Origin: Nephromyces sp. MM_2019
Lineage: Eukaryota > Apicomplexa > Aconoidasida > Nephromycida
DNA length: 48,325 bases
NCBI GenBank assembly: GCA_015657535.1
Contig: JADHZB010000414.1
Span: forward strand, 5,228-53,552
Reading direction: 5' to 3'
Made by a program: the position numbers and the translations under genes. Below the pieces are notes generated by a model. That model was not told where the DNA came from. It saw only the letters and a program-made list of their open reading frames with translations, and searched no databases. Position 1 is the stretch's first letter; each line of letters opens with the position of its first letter. Below, one piece after another: positions 12,121-25,000 of the stretch.

Positions 12121-15100
12121 ATGGAGCTGGTAAGATCACTATTACAAAGTTTTCATATTCAGCTTACTTAAGCTTGTCAATTTATAATTTAATTTGATTA
12201 TATTTTATATGGATAGTATAAGCACTTCAAGTTGATAAATTTTAGTTCAATTTGACTAATTTTGTCTTTTACAAAATTGTCAAGACACTTCAAAATGTTC
12301 TTGGCTATGATCCAAGGTTAACAAAAAGTGTTTCAATTAGCAAATCAAAACAAGGCCATGTCGAGCTCATCTATGCAGTTGATCACTTAGCTGTAATAAA
12401 GTCTCTAAAAGATGGCACTAAAAGGATTTTGAGAGGGCACGTAAGCTGAGACTTCCTAGATAAGTTTATTTCAAGTAAAAAACTCAAAAATTGTAAATAT
12501 AATGTAGAAGCATCAGCTAACTTCGGTCAAATTATCACCCAATAGGGAATTTATTGCTACATCTGACCAAGGACCGGTATATAGAGAGAATTTAAATTCA
12601 AGAATTTGAATTCAACCTTGTTTTTCTTACAGGAAAATGTGACCATAATTTGGTCCAAAGAATCAATAAAGTCGCTTAGATTTTATGAAAAACCTCATAA
12701 ATTAGGTCTAGAGCTCGAAATGTATCTGTAAAGTTAATTATAATTAAAATTTTCACCCACAGGTGTTTCCAGTCTGGAATGGATAAGTAACAGGTACTTT
12801 GTGACCTTATCTTTTGTTTCAAATACGGGAGAAAGCTTTAACAGCAATCAAGTAACGTTATGCAGTTACAAAAGGAATGAATAATAATATCCCTAAATTG
12901 TTTGTAATAAAGGAAATTGCTATCTGGGATTGGGAAAACCAGGAGCTTTCAAGACCTATAATTATGAGTTCGTTGTCCCATATGGATAAACAAGTTAGTA
13001 AATATAATAATGTTATCTCCTTCAAAAATAATTAATATTAACATTATGCTTAGATATGTATTTGTCACAATCCAGAAAATATTAATGAATTGATTTCCAA
13101 TTCCAATAATCAAGTACTTTTTTGGAACTGGAATAAAACTGGAGATTTTAATTATTACAGCTCCGAAGCATCGAGATTAATACCTCACAGCTCAAATTTG
13201 ATATGTTCTATGTTTATCAAGCATACCAAGCAAGCTGCATCTTGTTAGTCTCAAGTTAGATACCTAATGTTTATATGAATCATGGAAAAATGGTTTCCAT
13301 ATCTCAGCAACAACATCTGGAGAAATTGTTATATGGGATTATAGCTTGATTAAAGATCGAAAGCAAATGGGGAATCAACGTAGAGCTATCAAATGCATCT
13401 CATTGATACCAAGCACATCATTAGATATTATGTATAACTTTGGAGGACATGTTGTTATTGGCTCCAGCGATGGTGCGGTCAGGTAAATCAAAGTTTATTT
13501 GTCTAGTTTTTGGTGTACTAATAGGCTTCATTGTTAAACATGAAAGGTTTTACGACAATCGATTTCGATTAGTCGCGTGGTTTGATGATATTAACAAAGT
13601 GAGGATGAATATACGATGTGAAACTTAGTGATTATGTTATCTCTGTTAAAACTGTAAAATCTCTGGATCCCATCCTTCGTACATAATCTACTATTATATG
13701 AAATATATATTGCTTATTCAAACTTTATAATATTTTGGGAACGTTACTTTTTCAATTCTGTAACTTACTTTATTCGGCTAATTTAAGGGTTCCATAAAAT
13801 CCATATGCTTCGAAGTACAAGATGAAGGTAAACGTTTTACAATTTATCAATTCACATGATTATTTGATTCTTGAAAATATCTTAAGATGAGTTAACATCT
13901 CCGAAAGATCACTTGGGTGATATAGATTGTGGCCATTTCATTGTGAGCACCTTGCAAGGATTTGTAATTCGAATCAATTCTAGAGAGTTTAAAACTAATT
14001 TTAAAAATAAGAGTGATAAGTAAATTTGATATTATTTTTTGAATTAGCACAATAAATATAAAACTCTTTGATTTTAGTTAAAGCATCAAAAATAATTATC
14101 ACTAGTTTATTTGAAATATGACACAAAGTAGTTATTATTTGTTAATTTCTAGTCTTAAAATTAATTATATAACTAATTTTTTACTCAAATTGAAACAGAT
14201 ACGAAATCTTGATGAGCTATTTAGACTCCGCCATAACAGATTTTAGTTGTCATCCACATGGGAATATATTAGCAATTTCAACATTATCAGGTAGTAAATA
14301 TTTTTACAAGACCTAACTTTTGCGTTTTACTTAATAAGTAAATATCTTAAAGGAAAAATACAATTTTGGGATTATTCAAAGGATAAAATGCTCGAGTTGA
14401 TTGATTACAAAGATTTTAGACCTAATGTAAAATAATCATAGCAAAATTGAGCAATGTTTCTTACTTGAATAGCTACAAGATTTTCCTGATGAGTGATGCT
14501 TTCTGAATAATGTTTTCTTCTATATAGTTAATACGATATTCTGGTTGTGGTGGAATCATAGCTATTGCATTTAACGATGGATTTCTTCGAATTATAGAAG
14601 CATCTACAAGGAAAATTACCTATCAATTCAAACTTCAAAAGTACAAGGCTAAAAAAGTACTTAAGTAGCTTTTATGCTCTTAATTATATAAATAATTTTT
14701 TGGTATTTTTTGAAGATCATTTTTGATAGGGATTCACGATTCTTAGCTTTGTTATTAGAGCAAAGAGAAGTATATGTTTATAAGTAAGGGATACAAGGTG
14801 TGTTATAAATATATTGAGAATCAAAGCATTGTACTGTTGTTTATGTATAGGAGAGAGAACTTCAATCAAAATTCATCTGTTTGGAGTCATTTGAGTCAGC
14901 AAAATATAATAATAATAAACAGTTTATAAATTTCTAAATAAATTAATAACAATATTATTCCAGAGACTTTCGATTTGGAAATTGGTTTACCTATAGATAT
15001 TCAGTTCCTTTGTTTACAGTCAAAAACTTCAACATCGTTATTTATATTGAGTTCCAATGCATTATGTGTAAGGATATTTTTAGATCTTGATGAAGATTGT

Positions 15101-16711
15101 TGGACTGATTCCAATTTCAACACTAGGGTGACATATCATGAGGTCTATAAAACCCTCGGCTGTATTCCGTATGGTTTCATTCAATATAATGGTCATGAAA
15201 AAGCAGAGGTTAAAACACAACAATATTTGAAGTTAAATTTCATAGACTAGTCACTATTATCAAACCTCACAGGATAAAAAGAGTCGTGAAGGGATCCTTA
15301 TACTATTTTCGTGTGAGGACCTGAAATTTCGAATTTGGAGTTTGGATGAAAATAAATGTATAAAGGTTATTCATTTAGACTAGATATTAACATATAAACA
15401 CTTAAAATAATATTGAATTCTGTATGAGATATTCAGACTATTTTAGCTCCATGTATCGGGTCGCCTGTAATGAGTATGCGATATATAAAAGGAAAAGAAA
15501 ATTTCGAGTAAGAAAATTCAACAGGAAGTGAATTATATAACTCCTTATGGTGTATTTTATAAAATAGAGACGTGCTTATATTTTCCTGTCAAAAAGATTA
15601 TATTGGAATCATAAAGCCACCATTAAACGGGTTAGAAATAAATCTAATTTCAGATATTCAGGAATCATAATAAAATTTGTGTGTTGGATGATAAAGTCTT
15701 CCAGATAATTTATCATCTGTTTTATCCGTTACTGGGCCAATTGCAACAGTTTCAGTTGGTTATGATAATTCAATAATATGTTCTAAAGTTGATGGTTATG
15801 CATTATATAAATGGGATTTTAATCTCGAAAATAAGAGTACCAAACTTGAGAAATTTGGTAAGTATGAATCTATGAGAAATGATTGTGACAAAATTTTATT
15901 ATACTCGCCGATTTTAGATGATTTGATCCCTTGGTTTCATTTCTATGGTATCCAAGACATTGTAAGTTATATCATAAGTATAACATGAAATATCAACATT
16001 TACACTGCTTAAAAATTTACAGCAGGGTACCTTAAATAGATGGAAATATTTCTTTTACTATTCGCAAATCTTGTCCGAGGGAGAAATTTATATGAATGTT
16101 AGAAAACTAGATGGGACGATTAAGATTGAACAGCTGTATGGTTTCTTGTGTGCCCTCGGATATTATCCATCAAAACAAGAAATAGTAAATATAACTGAAG
16201 AATTAAAATTCGGCTCTAAGCAATCTGAAGACGTTCTTAGGATAAGATTTCATGATGCACTGAGAATCTATTTTAATCATCGCCCCATTAAGAAGAAATC
16301 AAGGAAATCTATTATGAACTCTCTATATAAAGTTTGTAGAAAGATAAATGGAGATTTTAAAAATTATGAAGAACTTTCTAATCAATTGCAAGAGGTAATC
16401 ACAGCTTTCTTGAAAATGTGTAGTAGATTCTCCATAAAACTTATAAAACCATCTTCTTAGAATGGTGATTTTATGAGTCCTACAGAGATTGAAAGTTGCT
16501 TCGAGGTAAAAATCTTTTAGTTTCTTAAAAATTTTCAGTGAAATAATTAAATATATAAAATCAATAAAAAGTGCATCATGAAAACTCTATATTTCAGGAA
16601 ATTGTTTATCAGGGAGATTCACACAAGATAGTTGATTATTTAGCATTGGAAAAATTATTGCTCGATTCCTCAAATGCCTTGAAAAATTATGGGTCGTATA
16701 ATATAAAGTAG
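12121..16711 (+). CDS. CFAP251: Cilia- and flagella-associated protein 251 (WDR66), WD40 plus EF-hand-like
   Basis: Axonemal protein of the calmodulin/spoke-associated complex at the base of radial spoke RS3. I assembled 25 exons with consistent phase (912 aa): 12121-12129, 12246-12440, 12517-12576, 12633-12705, 12763-12851, 12913-12993, 13054-13243, 13308-13482, 13547-13598, 13788-13827, 13887-14019, 14199-14290, 14353-14426, 14528-14656, 14716-14783, 14851-14921, 14964-15208, 15273-15365, 15437-15507, 15568-15630, 15697-15857, 15918-15961, 16023-16394, 16461-16505, 16598-16711. WD-like strands include NREFIATSDQGP, GEIVIWDY and GKIQFWDY. The diagnostic C-terminus has FFYYSQI, an EF-hand-like segment with ALGYYPS, and YFNHRP. 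Start: the 9-nt first exon ATGGAGCTG before a GTAAGA donor; a stop sits immediately before exon 2. The least certain junctions are exons 16-17 (donor GTTTAT) and 20-21. The gene looks intact and has no frameshift. Confidence 0.93.
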
Positions 16712-16945
16712 AAGTTGTTAACTTGCAACAGAATTATAGAAAGATGCGATTGATACTAGTTGATGTTGATTTTTCTTGATGTAAATGAAATCCTTCCCGA
16801 ATGATTTTTTGAGAATGTTGTCTCTTGCTTTAAAGAGCTAACAGCTCTCCTGAAGATAGTAAATAATTTTTGAGAAATATTAAGCTAAATAAAGGATTTC
16901 CTAGTGCTCACTTAAGAGATTCCAATGCTTCGACTGTTGGATTGC
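16712..16945. other. Short convergent gap between CFAP251 and the mitochondrial-type gene
   Basis: Only 234 nt separate the two stop codons, so the 3' UTRs must lie close together or overlap. No coding signal was seen. Confidence 0.6.
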
Positions 16946-18099
16946 CTACCGAGTGCCAACGTATGTTACAGTGTGGGTCTATAAGAAGGACGGTAATAAG
17001 GCCAGGTCGATAAAGATGAAGAGACTGAGAAAGACACAAAAGGAGATTATATAAAAATTCTCTAAGATATATATTTGATAATTTACCGCCTCCATATCAC
17101 TCTTGATTTTGCCAAAATAACCTAAAAAGTTGCCAAAATTAGCGAACTTTGGTGCCTGATGAAATAAAAACTCCATATATGTGCTTTGCAAATTACATGA
17201 ACTTTGAACTATTACCAAATGTTGTGTACTATTTCTTATGAGCCATTCATTCCATGGGTAAGCCTTCTTTACACATACCTGTATAGTGTATATATAACTT
17301 ATTTAGTAGAAATCAAATGTATTAGCGTTTATCACTATTACAAAAATTTGGCTAAGATTTCTTCCGTCGATAATATCATCGACTCTTTGTCTCCACTTAA
17401 AAGCACTATCGGCGTTAGAATTATGATCATTGTTTGAAAAAATATAAGCGATGGTTAGTCGATTGTATAATCTCTCAGTAATCTACATAAAAATTGTGTT
17501 GTGTAGGGTGATGTATAGTAGATCTTGTGTGTTAAGGAATATGTTTTCTCAAGTTCTTACCGGGATTGGATTATATCTACTAGTTGACATTCCACTAACT
17601 GTCATACTCTTGGCAGCAAACCTATTTGTAAATTGTATATCTCCAAGTGGTGTAGTGGTAAATGGGTAGACCATAATATAGTGAGGAACTTTAGCAGAGA
17701 TCTCTCGCTAAACGGAAGCAAGAATAGATTAATAATAAGGATTAAACAACCATGTATATTGGGTTACCGGTAGGATCTTATTGGGGTAATTGTGTGCTGC
17801 GGTCATACCATCTTGATATTTCTTATAGTGAATAGTTAATGAGTCTATTTCTTCTTTGGTATTCCTAAAAAATAATGCAATTATGAATTTATGGTGTGCT
17901 GTGAGGGTTAAAGTTTCTGGTATTTATACCTTTCTGGTATAGTTTCAATCTCATTTCTGTGAAGGTTAACTAAAGGGAGCATAGAAAGCTTCGATCTCCA
18001 AAAAGCTAATCTATTGTCAGTAGAGAAGGCCGCTGAGGGCCTAATGGGCCTCAGCGGGAGGCTCGAGTAGATTCTAAAAAGTTTGAAATTTACGAGCAT
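16946..18099 (-). CDS. Unrecognised protein with probable mitochondrial presequence
   Basis: Seven exons on the minus strand (18099-17930, 17864-17768, 17707-17561, 17482-17342, 17278-17216, 17155-17087, 16978-16946) splice in phase to 239 aa. All junctions have GT..AG ends. The N-terminus (MLVNFKLFRIYSSLPLRPIR and on to about residue 29) is rich in Arg, Ser, Leu and Ala and lacks acidic residues, as mitochondrial import signals do; SAAFSTDN could be a cleavage zone. The body has no transmembrane segment and includes PFTTTPLGDIQFTNRF, WRQRVDDIIDG, YPWNEWLI and FGNFLGYFG. I do not recognise the family. A mitoribosome or respiratory-complex accessory subunit would fit the size and targeting, but that is a guess. 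The exon structure is much safer than the function. It is convergent with CFAP251 and upstream of it lies the 3' end of the myosin gene. Confidence 0.8.
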
Positions 18100-19026
18100 T
18101 CTTTTATATTTTTAATATGTAGCATCATTGAGTTATAAAACAAAGTTTTATAGAAAAAACTTTACGAATTGCTTTGGTATTCTATGAAAACATCCAATAA
18201 TGTTTACAAGGAGGTGGGAATTATTTGAAAATATCCTATGTGTTAGCTATGTAGTCATAGCCACATTTAAAAATTTGTGATATAATTGTTACTAGGGTTG
18301 TTGCCAAACCTTAAATCACCGAGTTTATTGAACAGAATAAATACAGTTAACTGCATTGTATCTTTGGCGAAACATGGGTAGCTAAGTTATATATTGGGTG
18401 AATTATGTTGAATCATATTATATTTATAATTTGGATTGGGATTGTGTGTTAGTTTTTGACAGATATTATGGGAGGCATATTATATATTTAGTAGGTTTGG
18501 CAAATTGTGTAATTTATAGGATAAATTTTGAAACGGCATATTATTAAGTTAGTGAATTTTTAAGGTATTTTATCATTAAGTAGTAAATTTTACCATCAAT
18601 TATTTCATAGCATTTCATGGGTTTTAGTGAGATAATTTAGTTGTTATTTTGTTAATACAAGTAGTCCTTTATTATACACTTTTAGATCAGAATTTTTAAT
18701 AACTAGTGCAAGCATTAAGTCAAAATGAAGAGCTCTGAAACTTTATAATAAAACTTTATACAAGTTACCAATAAAAAGTTATAACCAATACTAGTATAAA
18801 ATTTAGGAGATGAATTTGTTTAAAATTTCAAAATCAAGGGACATTGTAAATATACAAAAAGAGACTAAAAAATGACAAATTTGACTTTAAAAGGTTAAGT
18901 TGATGTTGCAAAACCAAAAATAGTTTAGTGATTCGATTACAATAAGTTTTACAAGTATGAAACTGGAAACAATGGATCCTTTATTTTTCACACTCCTATG
19001 TAAAGACTAGATTGTACCTAAGATAT
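18100..19026. other. Intergenic region between mitochondrial-type gene and myosin, nothing recognised
   Basis: About 930 nt of AT-rich DNA holding the promoter of the gene that starts at 18099 and the 3' flank of the myosin gene. No exon-like frame was found. Confidence 0.55.
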
Positions 19027-22000
19027 TTATGAATTCATAGATAGCATCACATCGTCAAAATGTGAGTTTCTACCATGTTCTAGAGCCACATCTTCTAGAT
19101 AATCTTGTTCATTCGTGCTTTCACTTTCAGAGCTTTGAGCAGTGGGCATTGACCTAGGCAGCGAACCTATTTGGCTGGCCCTTCTTTGTTTTTCATCCAT
19201 TTCATCAAAATCATAGCTGTCACTCAAAAGTTGGCTTATGTTTGGTCTTGGCAAGCTCACACTTGGAAGGCTTGTCACCTTACCAAACTCAGCAAAGTAA
19301 GCAGTAAAAAATGGGCACGTAAGTAACTTGTAACGACTGTTTCAAAAAATCAAGGTGCAAACAATTTAGAGCTTTAGCAAAGCTTAGAATTTATGCTTAC
19401 TTGACTGGAGAATCTCCTAAATTGTTAATTCTGTGGAAAACTGGAGTCAACTGGGAAGTCTCATCTCTTTGTCTAGATGAACAAAGTAAGATAAATCATA
19501 TATTCAAATTATTTTAGGGCTTTTTTAGAGGATCTTTGAATAATTTATAAAATTTTTTACTTACTCTTGCAAAAAATAATCCCATGCTAGTATACTACTG
19601 TCTCTCAACTTTATACTCGCTTCCCACCATCCTACCTCAATATCAATAGGTTTCTGGTGTGATTGACTTTTGTTTAGGTTTAACCTAACTGGTGGGCATG
19701 ATGTTCCTTTGACGCATGAGTTTTTCCTGTCACTCCACATGTGGAACGTGCCGAATATATATATGTCAGATGAATCTGATAAGGCAAGTGTGAAATTCGG
19801 TCCACATTTAAGGCTTGAAATACATTCCAAATGCGCAAGTCTTTTTGGTATTCTGTTATCATTAAGTTGTCTGGTATAACCAAGTTGGCCATTAATGGTA
19901 TTTCCAAAAGAATAAACTGATCCTTTATCATTTATTAAGTAAGTTACTCCAACCCCGCATAGAATTTGTGATACAATCTTAGAATCTGGCTCCATAAAGT
20001 CTAAGGAAATTGGGAGTGGCTGGAAAAGATATATAGGTCATACATAAAGTTTTATTTTCAGAATATTTTATTAGATTTAAGTTTACCAGTTTGAGGTCTT
20101 TATTCAAAGGTTCAAGATTTATGTGATCACCCCGGCCCCATATAAATAAGTGGTTATCAAAATCTAAAGCGGTGTTATGGAAAGCTCCAGCACTGTAAGT
20201 AACAATTTTTGGTACTATTTCAACTTTATAATCTAACTAAATTAGAACTCACCTTATGCGAGAAATACTTGTGCTAGTATATGTTGGATTGGAGGATAAA
20301 TGGACATCCGAAAATATAACAAAACTAGGTTTCGTTATAAACTTTTCATATGTAGAGTTGCCACATTGCCCCCTATTTGGAAAGAAATAATATCTTTCAA
20401 AAGTAGAAATTGAAAATTGTACTAGAAAATTACTACTTACCGTCTATTTGAGCCCCAAGAGTATACTTCAAATTCTGATGTGAGCATCAATGTGTGGTCA
20501 ACTCCACATGAGATTTCCAGTATTTTCATAGGGAGTTGATACTGGAACAGTGGATATCGCGGTGTACTCATCCCGTATTTCACAGGTAGTCCTAATTGGC
20601 ACCTTGTTAAAAATGCAAATTTTTTAATCACTGTGAACTAGAAAATTCTATAATTATAAGTAGTTGCGAAATTACCTATCATTGAGCCCAAAGCTATAAA
20701 TTTGGCCCTCTGTGGTTGCTACAATAGTGTGGAATGCACCAACACCAATGGCTTGTATTTCGGCTCTGCTGCTGAATCCATATATCTTGAAAAGCGCTTC
20801 TACCCATCCTGTGGGAAACAAAACAGAAAGTTCTCCATGATTTAACTAGAAACACAATAAGTGTATCTAATTCACCTTTTGGATAAACTGTGTCAGGAGT
20901 TACATGTACAACAATATCAACAAGGCATAAACCACCCTTGCTATTTTCTCTTTTATCCTACAAAAATAAATAGCAAATTCCTAAACGTTTGTGTTTAAAC
21001 TAAGTCTAACAATATCTTACTTTTACATAAGCGTCTAACATTCTGCCTTCATTATTATTCCATTTCTGTACCAATTTCTGCAGGTATTTTTATAATAAAA
21101 TGGCTTAAGCATCACTTATTTGAACTTATGTCCCTTACATTTTGGCTTGCTAATATAATTTTTATTTTTTCCTCTTTAATTGTTCTCTGAACCACATAAG
21201 ACCTCCAAAAGGCTTGAATTTTAACAGTAGCCCAGAGGCTCCATAAAAGTCTTAAAGACTTTAGCTTCGTTTGAGCAAAACTAATGAAATCATTAAATTT
21301 GTCTAAATCATTCTATAATAAAATTTAAAGATAATTTGTTAGCACCTCTGAAGCTTCAATGCTGTGTTGATTATTGCCTTGATTCTGTATTTAATATAAA
21401 ATGTCCTCATTCTATTTTGTAAGTGTGAAATAGCAAATGATTCCTTCAAGCGTTTTCTTATGCTTGCCATCCTATAATAAATTTTTAATATTTTACTTGT
21501 TTTATACAGGACAATATGCCTTACTTTTCTGAAATTTCTGGACATTTCGAGCCATTTCGAACTTGATACCCTCTCCAGAGTTTCTATATATTGGCAAAAT
21601 TGATTACGAAAGGTAATAATTTTTTATTGTCATGGGATTCTAACTACCTGGATTACTATTGCACTTTGTCGTTGGAGCTTAAGGAATGCATAATTTCTCC
21701 TACAAACATAACCTCTCCAATTTTTTTGTATAAAAATGGCTGCCAATTCACGTCTTTTTTCCATTAGCAGTGTTTTGTACAGTTTTCTATCTTTGTAGCC
21801 CCTCCAGAAAGCTTGGATCTTTGTTGCACATCTGTCTTTCTTTAGTTTTATTGCTTTATTTTTCCACCTTTGCTTAGCTCTCGTGAGTGCGACTTGCTAT
21901 AAAAGAAAATAATGCAAAGAAGCTTATCTAAATTTATGTGATGTTAGTTTTCTGCCTTACATTATAGAATTTACTTCTCAAATTTTTTGCCCTGATATTT

Positions 22001-25000
22001 TGTAATTCCACCTTATATCTGTTATAATTGCAAATAATAATTAGACTTCATTTTAAGTTAATAAATTTTCAAAAATACCTTTTTCTAACGGTATATCCTC
22101 GGTAAACCTTTTGTATAATGGTAGCCATATTATTTTGTAGAGCACGAATGCTACAAAATGAAGTTTTGTGTATTAAAGTGTTAATTATATAAGGAACTGT
22201 CAGACTACTTACTTAGAAAATATCGAAAAACAAGCAACACCAAAAAATAGGTCACGAAGAGTCTGGAAATTCCTTTTATCCTTGTTGAAATATAAAGCTC
22301 TAACGAGTGATTGAAAACGCACAACCTTCTCTAAGCTTTGGTTAAAAACCCTGAAAGTTTTTGAGTTCAATAATGTAACTCTTTGGTCAGAAAATCAATA
22401 TCTTAACTCAGAACTCACAATCTGTTTTTCTTTGCTCTATAGATGGACTGTAATTTCAAAACGAAAGGCCCCAGCTTTGACATTATTTGACGAAGGAATC
22501 TGTCAACTAATAGCCACCCTTCTTTTCGGATAAATAATTTAGTGTTTCCCAATTGCCATTCAGTTTTAGGAACTCCTATCCTTTCTAGCATAGTTAAGCA
22601 AGCTTGCTTTTTATCATTAGAATCCTGGAATTTTAGGTTTATGTTAAAATTATTAGTACTTTAATTATATATTCTTGAGCATTTGAAATATTAACTTACT
22701 GATTTTGCACCAACTATATTCATGAGTACTTGATGGTTACGAACAAAATCTTCAAAAGTAGCCCTATAAGCAAATCCTTTGTGGATGATCCCTATAGCTT
22801 CAAAAACCGAGAGACTAATCATTTGGGATAATGCCGACTGAGCCTGGAATATTCGGGGCTGTTTCAAGGTATTCGGCTTGATACACCTAATCACATTTTT
22901 TAAATAACTTGTTTCATTTCACTCAAATTGGTTGAAACGACTAACCTTATGAAGTGTGCATTAGTCTTTTTCAATGTTGTCATCAAAATTCCCATTGATT
23001 TCTGAAACTTAGAGCCAACAAATTTTCCTCTCATGTTTTTACTTTCAACTACTTCCACATCAGATACGGCACTATTTAAAAACTTGTTTCTTGCGTTTTT
23101 AAGGATTTGGATCAATTGATTAGGCAACCTGTTTTAATTTTATTTATTTTTTATTTATACCATTATAGTTTAATTTAAGTAAGCCCTTAGCTTACTTGTG
23201 TTTATTTTTTGCGACAAATTCTTCGGTATTGTAGGTAACTGGAGATGCCGTATGTATAACTTTAAAAATAGCTCTTACGTCTCCCTTAAGTTCGACGAAA
23301 TATTCACTTTTGATATTCTTATGACATGCTTGGGTGAAACTTGTGCTGGTACCTGTGGCATGTATTTAGCATTATTTATGTATTATAATCAGTTTTTATA
23401 TATTTTCAAAGCATACCTGTTTGAAGTAAACATTGCTCCTCTAAAAAGGCCAGAATGCTACATTTTGGTTTATCAAATACCTGAATCCCAATAACAATTA
23501 TTGAATAAGAGAAATTAAATGCAACTAATTCTTAATTCACACCTGTATAACTTCCGCATTATCGGAATAAGTAATCATAGAATGATCAATACCTTCAGCT
23601 TCATACTCTGCTTTCTTTTAATGTCAAGTTAGACAATAAACAAATATACACAATTAAATTCATGGGTTGTAGCATTAGCTATAACAATTTGGATTAACTC
23701 GCTCTTACCTCTGCTTGAAACACTTGTTGAATGAAAAATTGTTGCAATTTCTCATTAGCATAATTAATTAAAAATTGCTCGAAGCTATTTTTCTCAAAAA
23801 ATTCAAACCCGTAAATGTCCAAAATCTGAGTTCATTTATGACTAAGTTTTGATAAATTATCAAAGTTGAAACTTATGACCTTACCCCAATCCAAGGCCTA
23901 GCATCTTCATCAAATTGGATTAAAGAGTTAACTTTTTTAATCAAAAAATCAAAACATATGCTGTAAGTCTCTTTTGCGAATGCATTGATAACTGTTTTAG
24001 CTTGATCAGAGCTTAGGGCTGATTCTATCGTGGATCCACCAACTGTTACCTCTGAAACGGTTATAACCTTCGAAAATAAATTGAAATTTGTGATGGAATT
24101 CAAATTAAAATTAATTATAACCTATCCACTTACTTTACTGGTTTCATCTGCTGAAATCCCAAGTAAGTCTGTTGAAATCTTGAAGTCATCCATATTTTTT
24201 ATACTAGCAGCCCTTGAGAGAAAAAATATAATCAAGAAATAAACATAAACTCAATTACTAGGTAGCATAGCTAGTAAATAAGACCTGTCTGTCCCCATCG
24301 ATTGTATATTCTCAAACTGAATGTTTCCCAATCTCAATATACTGGATAAAACTCGATAAAAGTCTTGAATCTCTTCGTTACTTAGAATAAGTCTGATAAA
24401 AGATATCCAGTTATTGGAATTAATTTTTATTACACATAGCTTGAAATAAAATTAGCATTACTGTAATTGTGCTTTGACTGATCGAAACTCCTCTATATCA
24501 TTCACGGTGGCTACATCATAGCATCCAGATTGATTTAGATAGGAGTAACTTTGCATGTCCAATAATTTATATTCACTCTTTTCATTTGATGGTAGAGACT
24601 TTATAATTTGGTAGAAAATGTGGAAGTTCCTTTCATCTTTTGATTGAAATTCTATTCTTGAAATCTCTAGCATATAATTAGATATGATCCCACCACAAAG
24701 ACCACCACCTTCAGGTATATCAAGCTTAACAAAACGTCCAAATCGTGAAGAATTATTATTTCTAGTTGTTCTATGTATAAATCGATACATAAATAATTTT
24801 AAAACTCTGATTTGGCTACAAAAAGTTGTATTTAAATGAATACTTTGCATTCCCCAGAGCTTCTAATAATGGATTGGCTCCTAAAATTATATCCTGGATA
24901 TTGTTTTTAGAACTTGAGATGCCACGACTAGTGGCAAAGTATTGCATAAGGTGCCTTGCTGTTTCAGTCTTACCAGCTCCTGATTCACCTTTAAATGTTG

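Noticed and set aside
12246..16711. Many in-frame stops suggested a decayed pseudogene or a reassigned stop code (TAA/TAG as Gln).
   Set aside because: Every stop falls inside a 50-180 nt intron, usually at the GT or AG ends; the spliced frame is continuous, and other genes end at TAA, TAG or TGA.
17204..17669. Plus-strand open frames with hydrophobic translations.
   Set aside because: They are antisense shadows of exons 3-5 of the minus-strand gene at 16946-18099.
17640..17720. gtggtgtagtggt looked like a tRNA D-arm, with a nearby hairpin around agagatctct.
   Set aside because: No acceptor stem or T-loop is present, and the stretch is coding (exon 3 on the minus strand).
17796..17812. gctgcggtcataccatc resembles the 5' end of 5S rRNA.
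   Set aside because: The rest of 5S does not follow, and the minus strand here is exon 2 of the mitochondrial-type gene with correct phase on both sides.
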